Positions 29,694 through 39,117 of a stretch of DNA of 64,000 bases are shown here, piece after piece; within the stretch, counting starts at the first letter, position 1, and the number at the start of each line of letters is the position of its first letter. The stretch comes from Clostridiales bacterium (GTDB taxonomy: Bacteria > Bacillota > Clostridia > Oscillospirales > Ruminococcaceae). A program made the position numbers and the translations under genes. Below the pieces are notes generated by a model, which ran no database searches, was not told the origin of the DNA, and saw only the letters and a list, made by a program, of their open reading frames with translations. The DNA is taken from assembly GCA_019423685.1 (NCBI GenBank), contig JAHZAY010000001.1:186001-250000 (forward strand). The letters run 5' to 3'.

Positions 29694-31028
29694 TCCCGCA
29701 TACGCGGTGAGCAGACAGCACAACAGCCAAAAGTATTTGTCGTACAAAAAGCCGTAGCGGTTGGAGATGGCGTTTTGCAAAAACACAAAACCAAAGCTGA
29801 TGGCAAAGCCCATCGCCCCTTTATACCCCAACAGCACTGCGCGCAGCAAAAAGGTGCCGATCCAAAACCACAGGCACACCCCCAGCCCAAACTGGATATA
29901 TCCGCCGTTGAGCAGGTCGGCCAGCAAAAAGCTGTGGGCAGAGAGGTTTTGTCTGGACTGAGGCGCATAGCTCTGCACAAGCTGCGGGTCATCGCTCTGC
30001 CGGTACAGCAGCACATCGCTTCCAAAGCCGCGGCCGACGATCTTTTCGACGGTGCTGTACTGCTGCTGCTCCCGCAGCGCCACCGACCAGATCAACATCC
30101 GCTTGGAGCCGCCCTCCTCCTCGGCCAGCGCCCCATACCGCTCGAGCGCCGAGCCCGCCGAGGCCATCTGCGGGGGATTCTCCTGCTGCAAGAGCTGCTC
30201 ATACCGCCAATCGAGGAACACCTGCAGCAGCGCGCACAGCGCCACCACGCTCAAAAAGATGGCCAGCCACCCGCCAGCAAACCGCCGCAGCCTGCCTGCC
30301 CGCCCCGCAGAGCGGTCGCGCCAGAGCGTCCACAGGCCGCTGAGCAGCTGCCAGAGGACAAAGCACAGCAGCAACAGCGCGTTTCTGCGCGAGGAGCTGA
30401 GCACAATGACCGGGGCGCACAGCAGATAAAGGAAGAAAAAGCGGGGTCGCAGCGGGCGAGTTCGCTCGAGCAAAAAGGTCCCGGCAACAAGCCCCATGAG
30501 CACCACCGAAGAGAAGACGTTATAATCCAGCCGCAGCGAGAGCCTGCGCCCATAGACCACCGGGTACAACACCGGCACAGCGAAATTGACAATCGAAAGG
30601 GCAGCCGCCGCAACGGCGCACGCCAAAAACACCCGCCCGATGGTGCGCATCCGCCGCGCCGTATCCTTTTGCAGAAAGTTTAGCAGCAGCACCGACAAAA
30701 ACAACATCAGCAGCACCACCTTGTACTTTTCCCACACTCCTTCCAAAAGCGGAGAATAGGACACACTGACAAGGTCCCAGCCGATATACAGTATGAGCGT
30801 CGCCCACATCGCTCCCATCGGGCGCAGCAGCAGAAGCTGCTGCTGCAAAAGGTGCGCCGGGTGTCTGAGCCCTTCCCGCTCCTCCCACAAAAAGCTTGCC
30901 AGCAGTGCAACAAGGGACAGCTCCAGCAGCCCAAAAGCCGTCTGTGCTGCAAGCTCATACAGCGCAAAAAAGATGCTCACCGGCAGAATGGTTTCCCACA
31001 CTTTTCCAGCTTGTGCCTTCACCCTCAT
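29679..31028 (-). CDS. O-antigen-ligase-like (Wzy_C) polytopic membrane protein
   Basis: About 449 residues with roughly ten to twelve hydrophobic segments. The Wzy_C-type core is recognisable: LSSSRRNALLLL, a long extracytoplasmic loop (about 265-370) and HSFLLADLLNGGYIQFGLGV. The family joins or polymerises sugar chains carried on undecaprenyl lipids; in a Gram-positive cell an envelope polysaccharide would be the substrate. No sugar genes lie nearby, so its partner is unknown. The ATG is directly against GGGGGA; a GTG two codons on (31022) is better spaced. Divergent from sbcD, upstream of addB. Confidence 0.75.
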   Translation of the reverse strand: MRVKAQAGKVWETILPVSIFFALYELAAQTAFGLLELSLVALLASFLWEEREGLRHPAHLLQQQLLLLRPMGAMWATLILYIGWDLVSVSYSPLLEGVWEKYKVVLLMLFLSVLLLNFLQKDTARRMRTIGRVFLACAVAAAALSIVNFAVPVLYPVVYGRRLSLRLDYNVFSSVVLMGLVAGTFLLERTRPLRPRFFFLYLLCAPVIVLSSSRRNALLLLCFVLWQLLSGLWTLWRDRSAGRAGRLRRFAGGWLAIFLSVVALCALLQVFLDWRYEQLLQQENPPQMASAGSALERYGALAEEEGGSKRMLIWSVALREQQQYSTVEKIVGRGFGSDVLLYRQSDDPQLVQSYAPQSRQNLSAHSFLLADLLNGGYIQFGLGVCLWFWIGTFLLRAVLLGYKGAMGFAISFGFVFLQNAISNRYGFLYDKYFWLLCCLLTAYAGLRRD

Positions 31029-31085
31029 TCCCCCTATCTTTGCAGATTGATACCCCTATAGTTTGCCAACTCCCCGGAAGGCTTA

Positions 31086-31114
31086 TTCTTTTTTGCGGCA
31101 AGTTGTGGTATAAT
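31086..31114 (+). promoter_or_regulatory. Promoter of sbcD-sbcC
   Basis: TTCTTT (31086-31091), 17 bases, then TATAAT (31109-31114) with an extended TGG just before it. It lies about 43 bases before the sbcD ATG. Confidence 0.65.
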
Positions 31115-31156
31115 GGGAAACAGTTTTATCCTGTCGTTTATCAAAAGGAGCACGCT

Positions 31157-32323
31157 ATGAAATTGTTACATACCTCCGACTGGCACATCGGGCGCAGCCT
31201 GTTTGAATTTTCCCTCCTGGAAGATCAGCGGGAAATCTTCCGCCAGATCTGCGCGATCATCGAGCGCGAACAGGTGGACGCCATCCTCATCAGCGGCGAC
31301 CTGTATGACCGCTCGATCCCCTCGGCCGAGGCCGTCTCGCTGCTCGACGAGATGTTCACCACCCTCATCGGCCGCTACCACCTGCCGGTGCTGGCCATCA
31401 GCGGCAACCACGACTCGGCGCGCCGGGTGGACTACGCCAGCCGTCTGCTCAGCGCAAGCGGGCTTTATCTTGCCGGCGGCTTCACCCCAAAGATGCACAA
31501 GGTGACGCTGCGCGACGCCTTTGGGCCGGTCCACTTCTTTCTGCTGCCCTACTTTTTCCCCCAGCAGGTGCGGGTGCTGCTAGAGGACAACTCCATCCAC
31601 ACGGCAGACGCCGCCCTGCAAAAGATCATCGACTACAACCGCGACCAGATCGACCCTGCCGAGCGCAACGTCCTGCTGGCCCACGGATTTTTTATGAAGC
31701 AGCGCGCCGGTCAAAAGAGCGAACAGGCACCCGATCAGCCCCAGTGTGCCGGTTCCGAGACGTCGGTCGGGACAAGTGATCTGTGCGACCTGTCCTGCTG
31801 CGAGGGGCTATTTGACTATGTCGCCCTCGGACACCTGCACGGCGCGCAGACAGCCGGAGACGCGCGGATGCGCTACAGCGGGTCGCCGCTCAAATACTCG
31901 GTGGACGAGGCGTCCAGCAACAAGTCGGTGACTCTGGTGGAGCTTTCGGACAAGGGGGAATTTTCGGCCAGGACCATCCCGCTGACTCCGATGCGCGACC
32001 TGCGGCTGCTGACCGGCAGCATCGAGGAGCTGTGCGACCCCTCCCGCAAGAGCGACGACTATGTCTTTGTACAGCTGGTTTCCCAAGGGCCGGTGCTGGG
32101 CGCCATGAGCCGTCTGCGGGAGATTTACCCCCACACGCTGGGGCTCTCCTTCTGCCGCAATCCCTCCCCCTCCCGCTCTTCTCTTTCCCAAAGTCCCGCT
32201 GCCCTGCCGCCCCAAGAGCTGTTCTCCCGCTTTTATCGCCAGGTGCAGGGGGAGGAAATTTCTGACGAACAGCAAACCATTGTAGCCGACATCCTGCGCA
32301 CCGTGACGCAGGAAACCACATAA
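31157..32323 (+). CDS. sbcD: Exonuclease subunit SbcD (Mre11-like)
   Basis: 388 residues. Calcineurin-type phosphoesterase with metal motifs HTSDWHIGRS, ISGDLYDR, ISGNHDSARR and GHLH in order; then a cap domain. With SbcC it opens hairpins and degrades blocked double-strand ends. The ATG at 31157 follows AAGGAG; the frame runs open upstream but that part lies before the promoter. Sixteen bases before sbcC. Confidence 0.96.
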   Translation: MKLLHTSDWHIGRSLFEFSLLEDQREIFRQICAIIEREQVDAILISGDLYDRSIPSAEAVSLLDEMFTTLIGRYHLPVLAISGNHDSARRVDYASRLLSASGLYLAGGFTPKMHKVTLRDAFGPVHFFLLPYFFPQQVRVLLEDNSIHTADAALQKIIDYNRDQIDPAERNVLLAHGFFMKQRAGQKSEQAPDQPQCAGSETSVGTSDLCDLSCCEGLFDYVALGHLHGAQTAGDARMRYSGSPLKYSVDEASSNKSVTLVELSDKGEFSARTIPLTPMRDLRLLTGSIEELCDPSRKSDDYVFVQLVSQGPVLGAMSRLREIYPHTLGLSFCRNPSPSRSSLSQSPAALPPQELFSRFYRQVQGEEISDEQQTIVADILRTVTQETT

Positions 32324-32339
32324 AGGAAGGAGGAGGCCG

Positions 32340-35252
32340 ATGAAACCCATTTTTCTGCGGATGCACGCCTTCGGGCCCTATCCGGGCACCGAAGAGATCG
32401 ACTTTACCAAGCTGGAAGGCGGCATCTTTTTGATCTGCGGGCCGACCGGGGCCGGAAAGACCACCATCTTCGACGCCATCTGTTTTGCGCTGTACGCCCA
32501 CGCCAGCGGCAATCTGCGCTCCGCCGACTCCTTCAAGAGCCAGCACGCCGGCGAGCAGGAGGTGTGCTATGTGGAATTCACCTTTGAGCTGGCGGGCAGG
32601 CGCTACCACATCCGCCGCACCCCAAAGCAGATGGTCTATTCCAAGCGAAAAAAACAGATGATTGAAACCGGCGGCACCGTCGAGCTGACCATGCCGGACG
32701 CAGAGGTGCTCTCCCGCCGGGAGGCCAACGCCCGCATCGAGGAGCTGTTGGGACTTTCCTGCGAGCAGTTTCAAAAGATCGTGATGCTGGCCCAGGGGGA
32801 ATTCCGCAAGTTTTTGGACGCTTCCAGCCGCGAAAAGCAGGAAATCTTTCGCAAGATCTTCCAGGCCGGCCTCTACGAGCGCTTTACCGCCACCCTGGGA
32901 GAGCGCGCCGACGCCATCAAGCGCGCAGGAGAAACCGCGCGGCAGGCCGCCCTCTCGATGCTGGGCCAGCTGGACTGCCAGGACGACCCGGCTCTGCTGC
33001 AACTGATCCAGGCGCAAAATCCCTCCCCGCAGGCAGTCTGCGCCCACCTCAAGGAGCACCTGCCCCTTGAACTGCAAACGATCGTGCAGGCCCAAAAGGA
33101 GACCGCTTGCATCGAAGAGCAGCTGCGCAAATTGGATCTGGAAAAAGCGCAGGAGCTGGACGGGCTATTTTCCACCCGCGAGCAGTTGCAGCAGCAGATG
33201 CGCGATCTACAGCAAAAGGAGCCGCAGATTCAGGCGATGCGCCGGACGCTGGCCCATCTGGAAACGGCGTCCGCCATCCTGCCGTCCTACACCCTGCTGC
33301 TGGACGCGCGCAAGCAATCTGACCAAAAAGCCGTTCAGTTGCAGCAGGCAAAGGAGCAGCTTGCTGCGCATGAGCAGGAGTTTGCCGATACCACCCAGCT
33401 GTTTGCCACCCTCCCGGAGTGCAACAACCGTCGCGACATTCTCTACCGCCAGCTGCAAAAGGGCGAACAGGAGATCGCGCAGCTGCAAAAACTGGGCCAA
33501 TTGGAGCAGGACATCCAGCAGCAGGAAAAGCTCTTAGCCCTCTCCAAGCGCAACGCCTCGATCAGCCAGCTGCTCTTACAGCGCGCTCAGCACGCGGCAA
33601 AGCGCCAAAAATATGCGCGCATCCTCGAGTTATACGCTGCGGTAGCGCAAGGAAAGGCCACCTACACCCAGGCGCTCGATCAGCTGCACGCGGCCCAGCA
33701 GCTTCAGCGGGACGCCCAGGCGCTATTGCTGGCCCAGACCCTTCAGGAAGGCAAACCCTGTCCGGTCTGCGGCTCCATCCACCATCCAGCCCCCGCCAAA
33801 GCGCAGGAAAGACAGGTGAGCGGCGAACAGATCGAGGCGCTCAACCGCGATGTACAGCGCGCCTTCGGGGACTACTCGGCCAAACAGACGCTGCTCGACG
33901 AGCTGCTCTCCCAGCTGGGAGACACAAGCTCGCCATCCGCCCAGGCAGCAGCGGCCAAAAAGCAGCAGCTCGATCTGCTCATCCAAAACGACGAGCAGCA
34001 GATTGCCGCCCTGATCCCGCTGCAAAAGGTCAGCGCGGCCCGCTACTTCGATCCGGACTATCTGCAAGCGCAGATTCTGCCAGCGCAGGCAAAGGTCAGC
34101 GCCCAGCAAAAGGCGCTGGAAATGCTGCTCGGGCAGCGGGCTTCCCTTGCCGGGGAGCTTTCTGCCAAAGGAGAGCTGCCCGACCTTGCCGCCGTGCAGG
34201 CAAATCAGCAGGCTCTGCGCCAACAGCAGGAGCAGTTGCAGCAGCAGATCCAGCAGATCACCGACCGCTACCACGCCGCCAGCAGCCAGATGAGCCGCTT
34301 GCAGGCCAGCGTCGGGCAGTTTGAGAACGACCTTGCCGCAATAAAGCAGCGCACCGAGCTTTTGCAGCAGGATTTTGAAAAGCAATTGGCGCAAAATCAA
34401 ATCCCCAACGAGGAAGAGCTCTTGAAGATGTCCGAGGGGCTTGCACAGCAAAAGCAGCTCAAAAGCCAGGTGGAGGAGCACACCAGCCAAACCCTCCTTA
34501 CAGGCAGCCGGCTGACCCAGCTCAACGAGCAGATCGGCGATCAGCGCCGTCCGGACCTTGCCGCCCTGAGCCGCACCCACCAACAGATACAGCAGATGTT
34601 GGCGCAGGAAAGGGAGCTGCTCGACCAAAAGACACAGCGCTACAACCTGAACCTGCGCCTGCTCTCGGGCATCGAGGAGCAGGTGGAGCGCTTTTTGCAG
34701 CAGGACCGCGCCTATGAGATGGTGGGCGGACTGTTTGCAACTGCCAGCGGCAAAAATACCCAGCGCCTCTCCTTTGAGAGCTTCGTGCTCTCGAGCTACT
34801 TTGAGCAGATCATCGACGCGGCAAACCTGCACCTATTCCAGATGAGCCAGGGCCGCTATCAGATGCTGCGCAAAAAGGACCGGTCGCGCGGCAACACCTC
34901 CTCGGGGCTGGACCTGGAAATTTTGGACAGCTACACCGGCCTGCCGCGCCACGTCTCCACCCTGTCGGGCGGCGAGAGCTTTCAGACTGCGCTGTCTCTG
35001 GCGCTGGGGCTGGCGCAGGTGGTGCAGCAGCACGCCGGGGGCATCCACATCCAGACGATGTTCATCGACGAGGGATTTGGCAGTCTGGACCCACAAAGTC
35101 TGGACAGCGCCATCCAGACCCTGACCAATCTACAGGCCGACGGGCGGCTGGTGGGCATCATCTCCCATGTGCCGCAGCTGTTGGAGCGCATCCCCTCCCG
35201 CATCGTCGTGACCCCTTCGGTAAACGGCAGCACCCTACACGTTAAAGCATAA
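32340..35252 (+). CDS. sbcC: Exonuclease subunit SbcC (Rad50-like)
   Basis: 970 residues. Walker A GPTGAGKTT (about 35-43), long coiled coils, a zinc hook CPVCGSIHHP (about 472-481) at the turn, the signature STLSGGESFQTALSLALGLA and Walker B TMFIDEGFGSLD near the C terminus. The ATPase partner of SbcD in DNA end repair. Many glutamines in the coiled coil. GGAGGAGG stands before the ATG. The operon ends at the terminator immediately downstream. Confidence 0.97.
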   Translation: MKPIFLRMHAFGPYPGTEEIDFTKLEGGIFLICGPTGAGKTTIFDAICFALYAHASGNLRSADSFKSQHAGEQEVCYVEFTFELAGRRYHIRRTPKQMVYSKRKKQMIETGGTVELTMPDAEVLSRREANARIEELLGLSCEQFQKIVMLAQGEFRKFLDASSREKQEIFRKIFQAGLYERFTATLGERADAIKRAGETARQAALSMLGQLDCQDDPALLQLIQAQNPSPQAVCAHLKEHLPLELQTIVQAQKETACIEEQLRKLDLEKAQELDGLFSTREQLQQQMRDLQQKEPQIQAMRRTLAHLETASAILPSYTLLLDARKQSDQKAVQLQQAKEQLAAHEQEFADTTQLFATLPECNNRRDILYRQLQKGEQEIAQLQKLGQLEQDIQQQEKLLALSKRNASISQLLLQRAQHAAKRQKYARILELYAAVAQGKATYTQALDQLHAAQQLQRDAQALLLAQTLQEGKPCPVCGSIHHPAPAKAQERQVSGEQIEALNRDVQRAFGDYSAKQTLLDELLSQLGDTSSPSAQAAAAKKQQLDLLIQNDEQQIAALIPLQKVSAARYFDPDYLQAQILPAQAKVSAQQKALEMLLGQRASLAGELSAKGELPDLAAVQANQQALRQQQEQLQQQIQQITDRYHAASSQMSRLQASVGQFENDLAAIKQRTELLQQDFEKQLAQNQIPNEEELLKMSEGLAQQKQLKSQVEEHTSQTLLTGSRLTQLNEQIGDQRRPDLAALSRTHQQIQQMLAQERELLDQKTQRYNLNLRLLSGIEEQVERFLQQDRAYEMVGGLFATASGKNTQRLSFESFVLSSYFEQIIDAANLHLFQMSQGRYQMLRKKDRSRGNTSSGLDLEILDSYTGLPRHVSTLSGGESFQTALSLALGLAQVVQQHAGGIHIQTMFIDEGFGSLDPQSLDSAIQTLTNLQADGRLVGIISHVPQLLERIPSRIVVTPSVNGSTLHVKA

Positions 35253-35265
35253 CTGCCAAAAGCGC

Positions 35266-35306
35266 AAAAGAGGACAACCGGGCTTTCCGGTTGTCCTCTT
35301 TTTTTA
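35266..35306. terminator. Bidirectional terminator between sbcC and the acetyltransferase gene
   Basis: A perfect 12-bp stem (35270-35281 and 35287-35298) with loop GCTTT. Seven T follow on the plus strand for sbcC and four T on the minus strand for the convergent gene. Confidence 0.9.
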
Positions 35307-35795
35307 CAAGGTCAGTTTGTATCGCGTTCCCTCTTCTGTCGTCTCACAGGGCACAAACCCCACGCTCTCGAACATCCGGCGGGAACCGGTATTGTAGTGG
35401 TAGATCTTATCGACATACAGCTCCCGGTACCCCAGCTTTCTTGCCCGCTCGACGAGGGCCTTTACGACCCGGCGGCCAATCTGTTTGCCGCGCAGCCCTT
35501 TCTCCCCCACCACGATGGGCATATCCTGCTGCCAGAAGGTGACATCCCCGATGGGGCGCCAGCTATTTCCCTCCCGGTACTCGATAAAATAGACCTCTCC
35601 GCGCTGTTCGAGGTAGTGGTACATCTTTTTTAACCGCGCCCGGTCATAGGGCTGGTATTTTCCATCCACCAGCATCAGCGTCTCCTCGTCCTGATACCAC
35701 GCGAGGGCAAACGCATCGTCCTCGTCATATTTGCGCAGCCGCAACTGCTGATCGATCGGCAGCAGTTGCGGTTGTTCGATTCCTTCAATCGGCAC
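35304..35795 (-). CDS. GNAT-family N-acetyltransferase
   Basis: 163 residues. The acetyl-CoA binding loop GLRGKQIGRRVV (Q/RxxGxG/A type) and the later YHYNTGSRRMFESVGF match the GNAT fold, closest in pattern to RimJ/RimL-like members. The N-terminal IEQPQLLPIDQQLRLRKY leads into the first strand. The start is GTG with GGAGGA 6 bases upstream. The acetylated substrate cannot be told. Downstream of spoIIM; convergent with sbcC. Confidence 0.85.
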   Translation of the reverse strand: MPIEGIEQPQLLPIDQQLRLRKYDEDDAFALAWYQDEETLMLVDGKYQPYDRARLKKMYHYLEQRGEVYFIEYREGNSWRPIGDVTFWQQDMPIVVGEKGLRGKQIGRRVVKALVERARKLGYRELYVDKIYHYNTGSRRMFESVGFVPCETTEEGTRYKLTL

Positions 35796-35876
35796 AAAAA
35801 TTCCTCCTCTTGCTCGCTTACCGCTGAAGATTACATTGTCTAAGTTGCCCCCAACCGCCTGCCATCCGGCACGTTC

Positions 35877-36545
35877 CTATCCCACCAAAGCGGTGAACAC
35901 CAGCCGCAGCACCCCCGCCAGCAGCGAGACGGTTCCTCCCAACAGGTAGAGGATCAAAAACTTTGCCAGATACCCCCCGATATTTCCCTGGGGGACGGGC
36001 ATCGCCTGCGCCGCCTTTTCGGGCAGCAGTTGGGCAAAAAAGCGGGTGGAAAAGTGCAAGCTCTCCGCTGCTCCCTTGAGCAGCAGCAAAAGCTCGAGCA
36101 GCGCCTGGGGCAGCAGGATGAGCAGATACTGCACCACCGCAGACCGCTCCCCCGAGCTGTAGGCGTACACGCCCAGGACGCCGACGCCCAATCCCTTCCA
36201 GAACAGCACGCCCAGCGCGATTGGCTGGAACACCGCCCCCAACCCGCACAGACATAGAATCAACAACAGCAGCGCATTTGCCGTAAAGGAGGCGGTCAGC
36301 ATCTCCAAAAAGCTGCCCTGCTCGCCGCTCAACAGCTCTTGCAGCTGTTGCAGCACCTGGCCGGACTGCCCGCCGGCCATCCAACAGCCCGCAGCAGCCC
36401 CCAGCAAAAACACAAACCCCAGCGCCAAGCTCAGCCGGTTTTTCTTGATTTCGTGCCGCACATACCTCTTTGCATATCCCCTCTTGCTGGGATAGCGCAT
36501 CCTGTCTGCCTGAACCACAGTCTCAACCCCTTTTTTGCCGTCCAT
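35877..36545 (-). CDS. spoIIM: Stage II sporulation protein M (SpoIIM) homologue
   Basis: 222 residues with a basic cytoplasmic N terminus (HEIKKNRLSL), one membrane segment at about 40-57, an external segment with SFLEMLTASFTANALLL, then four more hydrophobic segments including ALGVLFWKGLGVGVLGVYAYS, in the pattern of SpoIIM. SpoIIM holds SpoIID and SpoIIP in the engulfment complex at the septum. This points to a spore former, but other SpoIIM-like proteins are not sporulation-specific. The ATG has no ribosome binding site; a GTG at 36518, 8 bases after AAGGGG, may be the true start. Confidence 0.75.
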   Translation of the reverse strand: MDGKKGVETVVQADRMRYPSKRGYAKRYVRHEIKKNRLSLALGFVFLLGAAAGCWMAGGQSGQVLQQLQELLSGEQGSFLEMLTASFTANALLLLILCLCGLGAVFQPIALGVLFWKGLGVGVLGVYAYSSGERSAVVQYLLILLPQALLELLLLLKGAAESLHFSTRFFAQLLPEKAAQAMPVPQGNIGGYLAKFLILYLLGGTVSLLAGVLRLVFTALVG

Positions 36546-36581
36546 GCGTTTTGTTTTATAGGTATGCGCGGCCTGTCCTCT

Positions 36582-37454
36582 TTATGACTGGGGGTGGTCG
36601 TAGATGGTCTGATTGGACCGGTAGATCCAGCCCGCAAACTGCTCGAGCGAGAAGTCCTCCTCCCCCTCCTGCGGCTGGTCCTGTGCGTCCTCATCGGGCA
36701 GCAGGTCGATGGTCAGCACCGATGTGTGGTAGATCTTCCCCTCGGTGTTGTAGAGGTCGACCACCAGCACCAGGGTGTTGTCCTCGCGGCTGGCTCCGCT
36801 GATGGCCGACGGCGGGGTGAAGCCGCCCAAGCCCTGCGGCTCGACATAGGCGCCCAGCTGCTCCGAATAGCTGCCCGAGCTGGAGCGAATCTGTTCGGCG
36901 TCGACGGCAAAGTGCTCGGTGATGAGCCCTTCGATCGTATCCGGTGCAAAGTAGCCGTTGCCGTCCGAGCCCACATAGGCGCTCAAATCGGGGTCGAGCT
37001 GGAGCGCCAATCCATACCAGGCATAGTTGCCAAAGTCGGGCGGCTCTTCGGCGGAAAAGTCCTGCTCCAGCACAGCGGGCGGCAGCGGGGCCAACACAGC
37101 GTCATACTGCGGATAGCGGCTGACAGGGCGCGCGGCTGCGTCTGAGGATTCTATCTGGGAAGTTTCCTCGGTTGAGGCTTCCTCCTGCGTGGATTCCTCT
37201 GCGGAAGTTTCCTCGGTTGGCTCTTCCTCCTGCGCGGACTCCTCCGTGGAAGTTTCCTCAGTTGGCGTTTCCTCCTGTGCAGATTCCTCGGTTGGCTCTT
37301 GTTGCTGCGTGGAACTTTCCTCCTCTGTTTGCGGCGCGGGCTGCTGGGTTGTTGGTTGGGCGCCGGATTGGGCCGCTCCGCGGGAAGAACAGCCGCCCAA
37401 CAGCAGTGCCGCCAACAGCAGCGCGAGGGCTTTTTGCGAATAGGTTGCTTTCAT
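36582..37454 (-). CDS. Repeat-rich lipoprotein of unknown function
   Basis: 290 residues. A type II signal peptide ends in the lipobox LLGGC (cysteine about 22), so the protein is lipid-anchored outside the membrane. Residues about 40-105 are five-residue acidic repeats (TEETS, TEESA, QEEEP and variants), a flexible stalk. The globular part (about 125-290) contains DSYPQYDAVL-type sequence, NYAWYGLALQLDP and VLVVDLYNTEGKIYHTSVLTI; I do not recognise its fold. The ATG at 37454 follows GAGGTG. Between spoIIM and scfB. Confidence 0.8.
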   Translation of the reverse strand: MKATYSQKALALLLAALLLGGCSSRGAAQSGAQPTTQQPAPQTEEESSTQQQEPTEESAQEETPTEETSTEESAQEEEPTEETSAEESTQEEASTEETSQIESSDAAARPVSRYPQYDAVLAPLPPAVLEQDFSAEEPPDFGNYAWYGLALQLDPDLSAYVGSDGNGYFAPDTIEGLITEHFAVDAEQIRSSSGSYSEQLGAYVEPQGLGGFTPPSAISGASREDNTLVLVVDLYNTEGKIYHTSVLTIDLLPDEDAQDQPQEGEEDFSLEQFAGWIYRSNQTIYDHPQS

Positions 37455-37521
37455 ACTGCACCTCTTTTCCAAGTGTTACCCTGAGGATACCCTGTTTTTC
37501 GTCATTTGTCAAGATTGGGCA

Positions 37522-37561
37522 TAAAAAAGCGCCGTCCGCACCAAAGGCGAACAGCGCTTTA
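37522..37561 (-). terminator. Terminator of the scfA-scfB unit
   Basis: Minus-strand stem AGCGC/GCGCT with inner TTCGCC/GCGGA-type pairing, followed by TTTTTTAT. It lies about 45 bases after the scfB stop. Confidence 0.75.
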
Positions 37562-37600
37562 TTGTTAGATTCTGTTTAAACCGGCTGGGATGTTGCCCAC

Positions 37601-39010
37601 CTATTCCACTTCGGCGTCTGCCAATGCAGCCTTAATCATGATGGCGCACTCCAGACGTTTTTTCTCCAGTTCGCAGGCCAGCTTATACGGCTTTTTGATG
37701 GCGCCCGCATACTCGAGGTTGTTGGCGTTGCATCCGCCGCTGCAATAGAATTTTGCCCAGCAGGTGCGGCACTCCGGCTTGGTGTAGACGGTAGTCTTTG
37801 CAAAGGAGTCCTTGATCTCGGTATTCAGCGACAGGTCGTTGACGCTGCCCATGATCCACTCCTTTTTGCCGACAAACTGATGGCACGGGTAGACGTCGCC
37901 CTCCGGGGTGACCGAGACATACTCGTTGCCGCAGCCGCAGCCGCGCAGGCGCTTGATGGCGCAAGGACCCTGGTCGAGGTCGATCATAAAGTGGAAGAAG
38001 TTGAAGAACTCGCCATTTTTTCTCTTTTCGATGATGACCTTGGCAAGCTTTTCATATTCGGCAAACACCTCCGGCAGGTCCTCTTCGGTCAAGGCATACG
38101 GCAGGGTCGGGTCGGTGACGACCGGCTCGATGGAGATCTGGTCAAAGCCCTTCTCGAAGAAGTGCAGCACGTCGTTGGTGAAGTCTTTGTTATATTTGGT
38201 GAAGGTGCCGCGGACATAGTACTGGCCGTCGCCGCGTCCCTTGACCAGTTTTTGGAATTTTGGCAGGATGATGTCGTAGCTGCCGGAGCCGTTGACACAG
38301 AAGCGCATCCGGTCGTTGACCTCTTTTCTGCCGTCCAGCGACAGAACGATGTTGTACATCTCCTTGTTGAGGTAGTCGATCTTGTCGTCGGTCAGCAGCA
38401 TGCCGTTGGTGGTGATGGTGAAGCGGAAGTTTTTGTTGTACTCCTTTTCCTTGGAGCGGGCGTACTCGACCACCTCTTTGACGACGTCGAAGGCCATGAG
38501 CGGCTCGCCGCCGAAGAAGTCCATCTCCAGATTGTGGCGGTCACCGGAATATTTGAGCAGGTAGTCGATCGCCTTTTTGCCCACTTCCGGGGTCATCAGC
38601 TTGCGCTCGCCGCCAAAGTCGCCGGTGGAGGCAAAGCAGTAGGAGCAGCGCAGGTTGCAGTCGTGCGCGACGTTCAGGCACATTGCCTTGATGGGCGCAG
38701 AGACCATCATATCCGCAAACTGTTCATAGTCGTCCGCGGTGAACAGCTGGCCCTTGTCGTACATCTCCCAGATCTCGCCGTACGCCTCTTCCAGGTCGCT
38801 GCGGCTGTAGCGGGACTCCAGCGGCGCAAACAGCTGTGCCGGATAAGCCTTTTCCAGCTTTTCGGTCACCTTGCTGTCAAAGGATTTTGCCAAAAACTGC
38901 GCGTCCAGCAGCTGGATCATGTCATATACCATTTCATCCACAACATGGACAGCCCCGCTGTTGACGTCCATGACGATGTTATATCCGTTTAACTGAAAAC
39001 TGTGTAGCAT
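37601..39010 (-). CDS. scfB: Thioether-forming SCIFF peptide maturase (radical SAM/SPASM)
   Basis: 469 residues. N-terminal peptide-recognition region (about 1-105), radical SAM cluster CNLRCSYC (CxxxCxxC, about 118-125) with FFGGEPLMAFDVV, and a C-terminal SPASM region with many cysteines: CAIKRLRGCGCGNEY, YPCHQFV and CRTCWAKFYCSGGCNANN. The family makes sulfur-to-alpha-carbon crosslinks in the SCIFF peptide encoded just upstream. The frame is open to 39049, but GGGAG lies 7 bases before the ATG at 39010. Nearly universal in Clostridia; the biological role of the product is not settled. Confidence 0.96.
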   Translation of the reverse strand: MLHSFQLNGYNIVMDVNSGAVHVVDEMVYDMIQLLDAQFLAKSFDSKVTEKLEKAYPAQLFAPLESRYSRSDLEEAYGEIWEMYDKGQLFTADDYEQFADMMVSAPIKAMCLNVAHDCNLRCSYCFASTGDFGGERKLMTPEVGKKAIDYLLKYSGDRHNLEMDFFGGEPLMAFDVVKEVVEYARSKEKEYNKNFRFTITTNGMLLTDDKIDYLNKEMYNIVLSLDGRKEVNDRMRFCVNGSGSYDIILPKFQKLVKGRGDGQYYVRGTFTKYNKDFTNDVLHFFEKGFDQISIEPVVTDPTLPYALTEEDLPEVFAEYEKLAKVIIEKRKNGEFFNFFHFMIDLDQGPCAIKRLRGCGCGNEYVSVTPEGDVYPCHQFVGKKEWIMGSVNDLSLNTEIKDSFAKTTVYTKPECRTCWAKFYCSGGCNANNLEYAGAIKKPYKLACELEKKRLECAIMIKAALADAEVE

Positions 39011-39071
39011 TATTTCTCCCTTTCCTGCCCCAAAGGACGTCTTATCCAATCAAAAAATATTGCGCAAAACA

Positions 39072-39096
39072 ATAGGGACAGCAGCGCTGCCCCTAT
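39072..39096 (-). terminator. Hairpin between scfA and scfB
   Basis: An 11-bp stem with one G-T pair and a 3-base loop, followed on the minus strand by TGTTTTGCGC and later ATATTTTTTG. Placed in the 107-base gap after scfA, it would end most transcripts there, giving far more precursor peptide than maturase mRNA. Confidence 0.65.
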
Positions 39097-39117
39097 CGGT
39101 TGAACCTGTTGACAACC

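Noticed and set aside
35818..36384. 188-codon minus-strand ORF overlapping spoIIM
   Set aside because: Out-of-frame shadow; spoIIM in the other frame has membrane segments of the right pattern.
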